From: Methanosarcina barkeri 3 | GTDB taxonomy: Archaea; Halobacteriota; Methanosarcinia; Methanosarcinales; Methanosarcinaceae | Direction: 5' to 3' | DNA: 64,000 nucleotides | Assembly (NCBI RefSeq): GCF_000970305.1 | Contig: NZ_CP009517.1 | Location: 186,001 to 250,000, forward strand | Shown here: positions 61,449-64,000 of the stretch, piece after piece | Position numbering within the stretch: position 1 is the stretch's first letter | Layout of the letters: every line of letters starts with the position of its first letter | The notes under the pieces: generated by a model | The model's input: the letters and a program-made list of their open reading frames with translations, nothing else | Databases searched by the model: none | What the model was told of the DNA's origin: nothing | Position numbers and translations under genes: made by a program

Positions 61449-62324
61449 TTATTTCTTCGATTCAAAAATACATTCTTTTCCAGAACAAAGTCCTTCACTT
61501 TCAAGTTCAAGAGTTGAATGCTCTATATGATGCTCCTCTAATTTGTTTTTAATAGCTTGTCTCATTTTATCCGGTGTTTGTAGATATTTGTCTTCCACAA
61601 CAACATGAGCTGTTAAAAGGTCGGTTTCTCCTTCCAGAGACCATACATGTAGATCGTGAACCATCTTCACTCCTTCAACCGACAAGATAGATTTTTTAAT
61701 CTCTTCAATATCGATATATTCAGGGACACCTTCCAGAAGAAGATTCAATACTTCTTTTGCGTTTTTAGAAATTCCCCATAATACAAAAACAGTGAATCCT
61801 ATTGTCATTATAGGATCGATAACAGGTTTGTTCCAGAACCTCATGATTATTGACCCGGTGAGCAGAACTACCCATCCCAAAATGTCTTCCAGAAGATGCC
61901 AGGATAATACTTTCTCACTCTGGCTCATCCCTTTCTTTAATCGAAAATATCCAAGTCCATTTATAGTGACTCCGATGACTGCAATTAAAATCATTCCTTC
62001 GGCGTTTACAGGTTCTGGACTGATTAGACGCGGGATAGCCTGAGTAAGTACAAACAACGATCCGGTTACCAGTACAATAATAGTAAATGTTGCAGATAAA
62101 AGAGATAACCTTCTGTATCCAAAAGTCATTTTGCTTGTTGCAGGTTTTTTTGCTTTCTTTTCCGCGTACCAGGCTATTATTAACGCAAAACTATCAGCAA
62201 AATCATGCAAGGCATCAGCTATCAGTGCTAAGCTGTTTGTTAAGAATCCTCCTATCAGTTCTATGACTGTGAAGATTATGTTCAAAGCTGCAGCAAACCC
62301 TACATTTTTTTCTCTATCACCCAT
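61449..62324 (-). CDS. Cation diffusion facilitator (CzcD/ZitB-like)
   Basis: The product has 291 residues with six membrane helices. LIADALHDFADSFALIIAW gives the D/H metal site of helix 2, and HLLEDILGWVVLL the second site in helix 5 (H-x3-D). The cytoplasmic C-terminal domain has HDLHVWSLEGETDLLTAHVV and ends with a Cys-containing tail (GLCSGKECIF). It exports Zn2+, Cd2+ or Co2+ in exchange for protons. A GGTGGAG site precedes the ATG at 62324. Confidence 0.9.
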   Translation of the reverse strand: MGDREKNVGFAAALNIIFTVIELIGGFLTNSLALIADALHDFADSFALIIAWYAEKKAKKPATSKMTFGYRRLSLLSATFTIIVLVTGSLFVLTQAIPRLISPEPVNAEGMILIAVIGVTINGLGYFRLKKGMSQSEKVLSWHLLEDILGWVVLLTGSIIMRFWNKPVIDPIMTIGFTVFVLWGISKNAKEVLNLLLEGVPEYIDIEEIKKSILSVEGVKMVHDLHVWSLEGETDLLTAHVVVEDKYLQTPDKMRQAIKNKLEEHHIEHSTLELESEGLCSGKECIFESKK

Positions 62325-62336
62325 ATACTCCACCAA

Positions 62337-63248
62337 ATAATTTGCTATCCCCAGTTAAGTTTATCCTGTATTGAAAACAATTTACTATTATCATAAATGT
62401 TACTATATAGAATAATGAAAATATGATTCGGAATTATAAAACCTTTCTTGAATTCAAGAAGATGAAATAGGCAACGATGGAAGTAAAATCTATACATTTA
62501 TTCAATTTTCTAGATTTTTCATTTTTTAGATTTTCCATTTTTTAGATCTTCTGATTTTTTAGATCTTCTAATTTTTAGATCGTCCGTTTTTTAGATTTCT
62601 GAGCACTAAGAAAGACGTAGAAATTACAAAGTTTCACGTCGAACCTATTCCAAAGCCAATATAATGCCAGAATAGGAGTTATAATATTGGCGGTAATAGT
62701 AGATTAGATAATATTTTGGGATAAGTTCTGTATGTGAAAAAATAAGTCCTGCTTTTTATAATGAAGAAAAAAGATACACAATTTAAAAATAGTCATTAAT
62801 ATTAAAATGTTCTTTGCTAAAAAAACATTTTATATGAGGATATTATTTGCTCGGGACCAATTTTTTATATAGTTTATTTTAAATAAGTTTGGGAATAATT
62901 ATAGTTTGTAACTCCACGAGAATAAGAGAACAGATTCAACCTCACGAGAGCAAGAGAGTAAACCCAAATAAACGGATAAAAAACGAATGGACAAACCGCT
63001 AAGACAAAAAGAAAAAGTCAACAAAAATGGGAACTGACTGGGGTATGTGAGTAAAGAATTGCCTGGAAGATGTTCTAATTCAAAGATATATTGAGGGTAT
63101 GTCTCTGGATTACTTTACCGGGGGATAGGTAATAAGAACAAAAAATCTTCCAGGTTTTCTCTAATCTTTTTTAACTATTTTTAAACTATTTTTTAAACTA
63201 TTTTTAAACTATTTTTAAACTACTTTTAAACCACTTTTAAACCACTTT
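62337..63248. other. Gene-free AT-rich region with tandem repeats
   Basis: Two repeat tracts: TTTTTTAGATCTTCTGA-like units at about 62505-62600, and TTTTTAAACTA-type units at about 63160-63250. No credible gene in either strand. Confidence 0.55.
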
Positions 63249-63437
63249 TTACATATAAACATTGGATTTTTTTACTTCCTTTTTATACAGGACTACTGCA
63301 AGCAGGCTAACTGCTCCGTAATATACTTCAAAGCCTGGCATTTTCGAGATTTCTTTTTGTTCATCTTGTGGTTCTTTATTCTCTGTATTGTTTTTATTAA
63401 TTGTCTCAGGGTAATCAACCTCTGTTTTCGTTAATCA
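63249..63437 (-). pseudogene. C-terminal remnant of a PGF-CTERM-type surface protein
   Basis: The minus strand reads NKNNTENKEPQDEQKEISK then MPGFEVYYGAVSLLAVVLYKK and a short basic tail to a stop at 63249. This is the P-G-F motif, hydrophobic helix and basic end used by archaea to anchor secreted proteins, preceded by the usual hydrophilic linker. A stop codon directly upstream and the absence of a start show that only the tail is left. Confidence 0.55.
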
Positions 63438-64000
63438 GTACTAGAGAAGGATTTACAATTTCAAAGATTATAAGAAAGAGTTTAGCTTAAAACAACTTCA
63501 CGATACAAGGAAATCCCTTTCCAGATTTTAAGTCCTGCTCAGTTCTACTTTTGAAAAACGTCGCTGGTGTGAAGTTCCATGAAAAAAGCTGTTGTTGTAT
63601 CGAGAGCAGCATTTCTGTTCTCAAGCTCAAACCTGAGAACATGCCTGCACTTCTGTTTACGGTAGTGAAATGAATGATATCCAGGAACATTGATGTCCTG
63701 CAAATACCAGAACTCTTTCCTTTGTTATTGATGAAGGTAAACTTGAGACCACAAATTAGAATGAGTTCAGGAAAGAACCAATGTTCACTGATGTGGAAAA
63801 AATTTTTTATTTCAAAGAAAGTCTTTAAAAGGAGTATGACTTGTGCATTTTCAATTGTCTACTAATTGTTCTTTATTCCTATTGTTTTCAAAACTGAATA
63901 ATGCTTAAGATCCGGTATCGAAAGATTTCGTAGGTTCAAATCCACACTTCACACTGAACTTCAAGGTAATAGGGATCTCATATTTTTAGTGTGCAACTGA
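63438..64000. other. No clear gene
   Basis: Short frames only. GC-richer DNA at 63490-63690 may be decayed coding sequence. Near 63905-63950 a TTAAGATCC...GGTTCAAATCC pattern hints at a tRNA-Leu-like 3' half but does not fold. Confidence 0.4.

Noticed and set aside
63900-63955. Second possible tRNA-Leu fragment
   Set aside because: Contains CTTAAGATCC and GGTTCAAATCC in tRNA order, but stems do not pair and the acceptor end is absent; too weak to call.

Overview
The window is from a methanogenic archaeon of the genus Methanosarcina or a close relative. The evidence is a complete fmdEFACDB operon (molybdenum formylmethanofuran dehydrogenase, first step of methanogenesis from CO2), an archaeal homospermidine synthase, an RlmE methyltransferase with a C-terminal TRAM domain, archaeal TATA boxes, AT-rich intergenic DNA, and many short tandem repeats and decayed gene fragments.

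Layout. 1-1.2 kb: the end of a universal stress protein gene and an AhpD-like protein. 1.5-20.8 kb: an island-like block bounded by two nearly identical direct repeats of about 0.9 kb. Each repeat carries the same small divergent gene cassette around a palindrome that contains a TATA box, and a decayed tRNA-Leu lies next to the left copy. Between the repeats is a minus-strand CRISPR-Cas locus: cas6, cmr1, a second Cas7-like RAMP, csx11 (a Cas10 homologue), cmr4, a small subunit, a Cas5/Csx10-like RAMP, and then an 828-residue protein. That protein joins a cyclase/GGDEF-like palm domain to a STAND NTPase and seven regular 32-residue helical repeats. The array has 71 repeats of 37 bp. It is transcribed on the minus strand from a leader at about 19.5 kb towards the cas genes. 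No cas1 or cas2 is present; a reverse-transcriptase-like fragment lies between array and cas6.

21-30 kb: a third diverged copy of the small cassette, homospermidine synthase, a YoaK-like membrane protein, a methyltransferase, an insertion-sequence remnant, rlmE, a PHP-domain hydrolase and a lipoprotein. 30-43 kb: a rifampicin-phosphotransferase-like PEP-utilising enzyme, the fmd operon, molbindin and the modBC molybdate transporter. A ModE-box-like palindrome lies between the divergent fmd and mop/mod units, so this is a molybdenum uptake and use cluster. 43-54 kb: a GNAT acetyltransferase, a TauE-type exporter, a phosphoesterase, a MarR/ABC-2/methyltransferase set and a MgtA-type P-ATPase. 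55-64 kb: an antiporter, a degenerate alpha/beta hydrolase, a nitroreductase, small proteins, a CDF metal exporter, and 1.6 kb of gene-poor DNA with a broken surface-protein tail.

The most notable candidate system is the type III (III-C-like) effector whose Cas10 has lost its GGDD motif, encoded directly upstream of a STAND protein whose own palm-like domain carries a GRDD motif. Whether the two work together is an inference.
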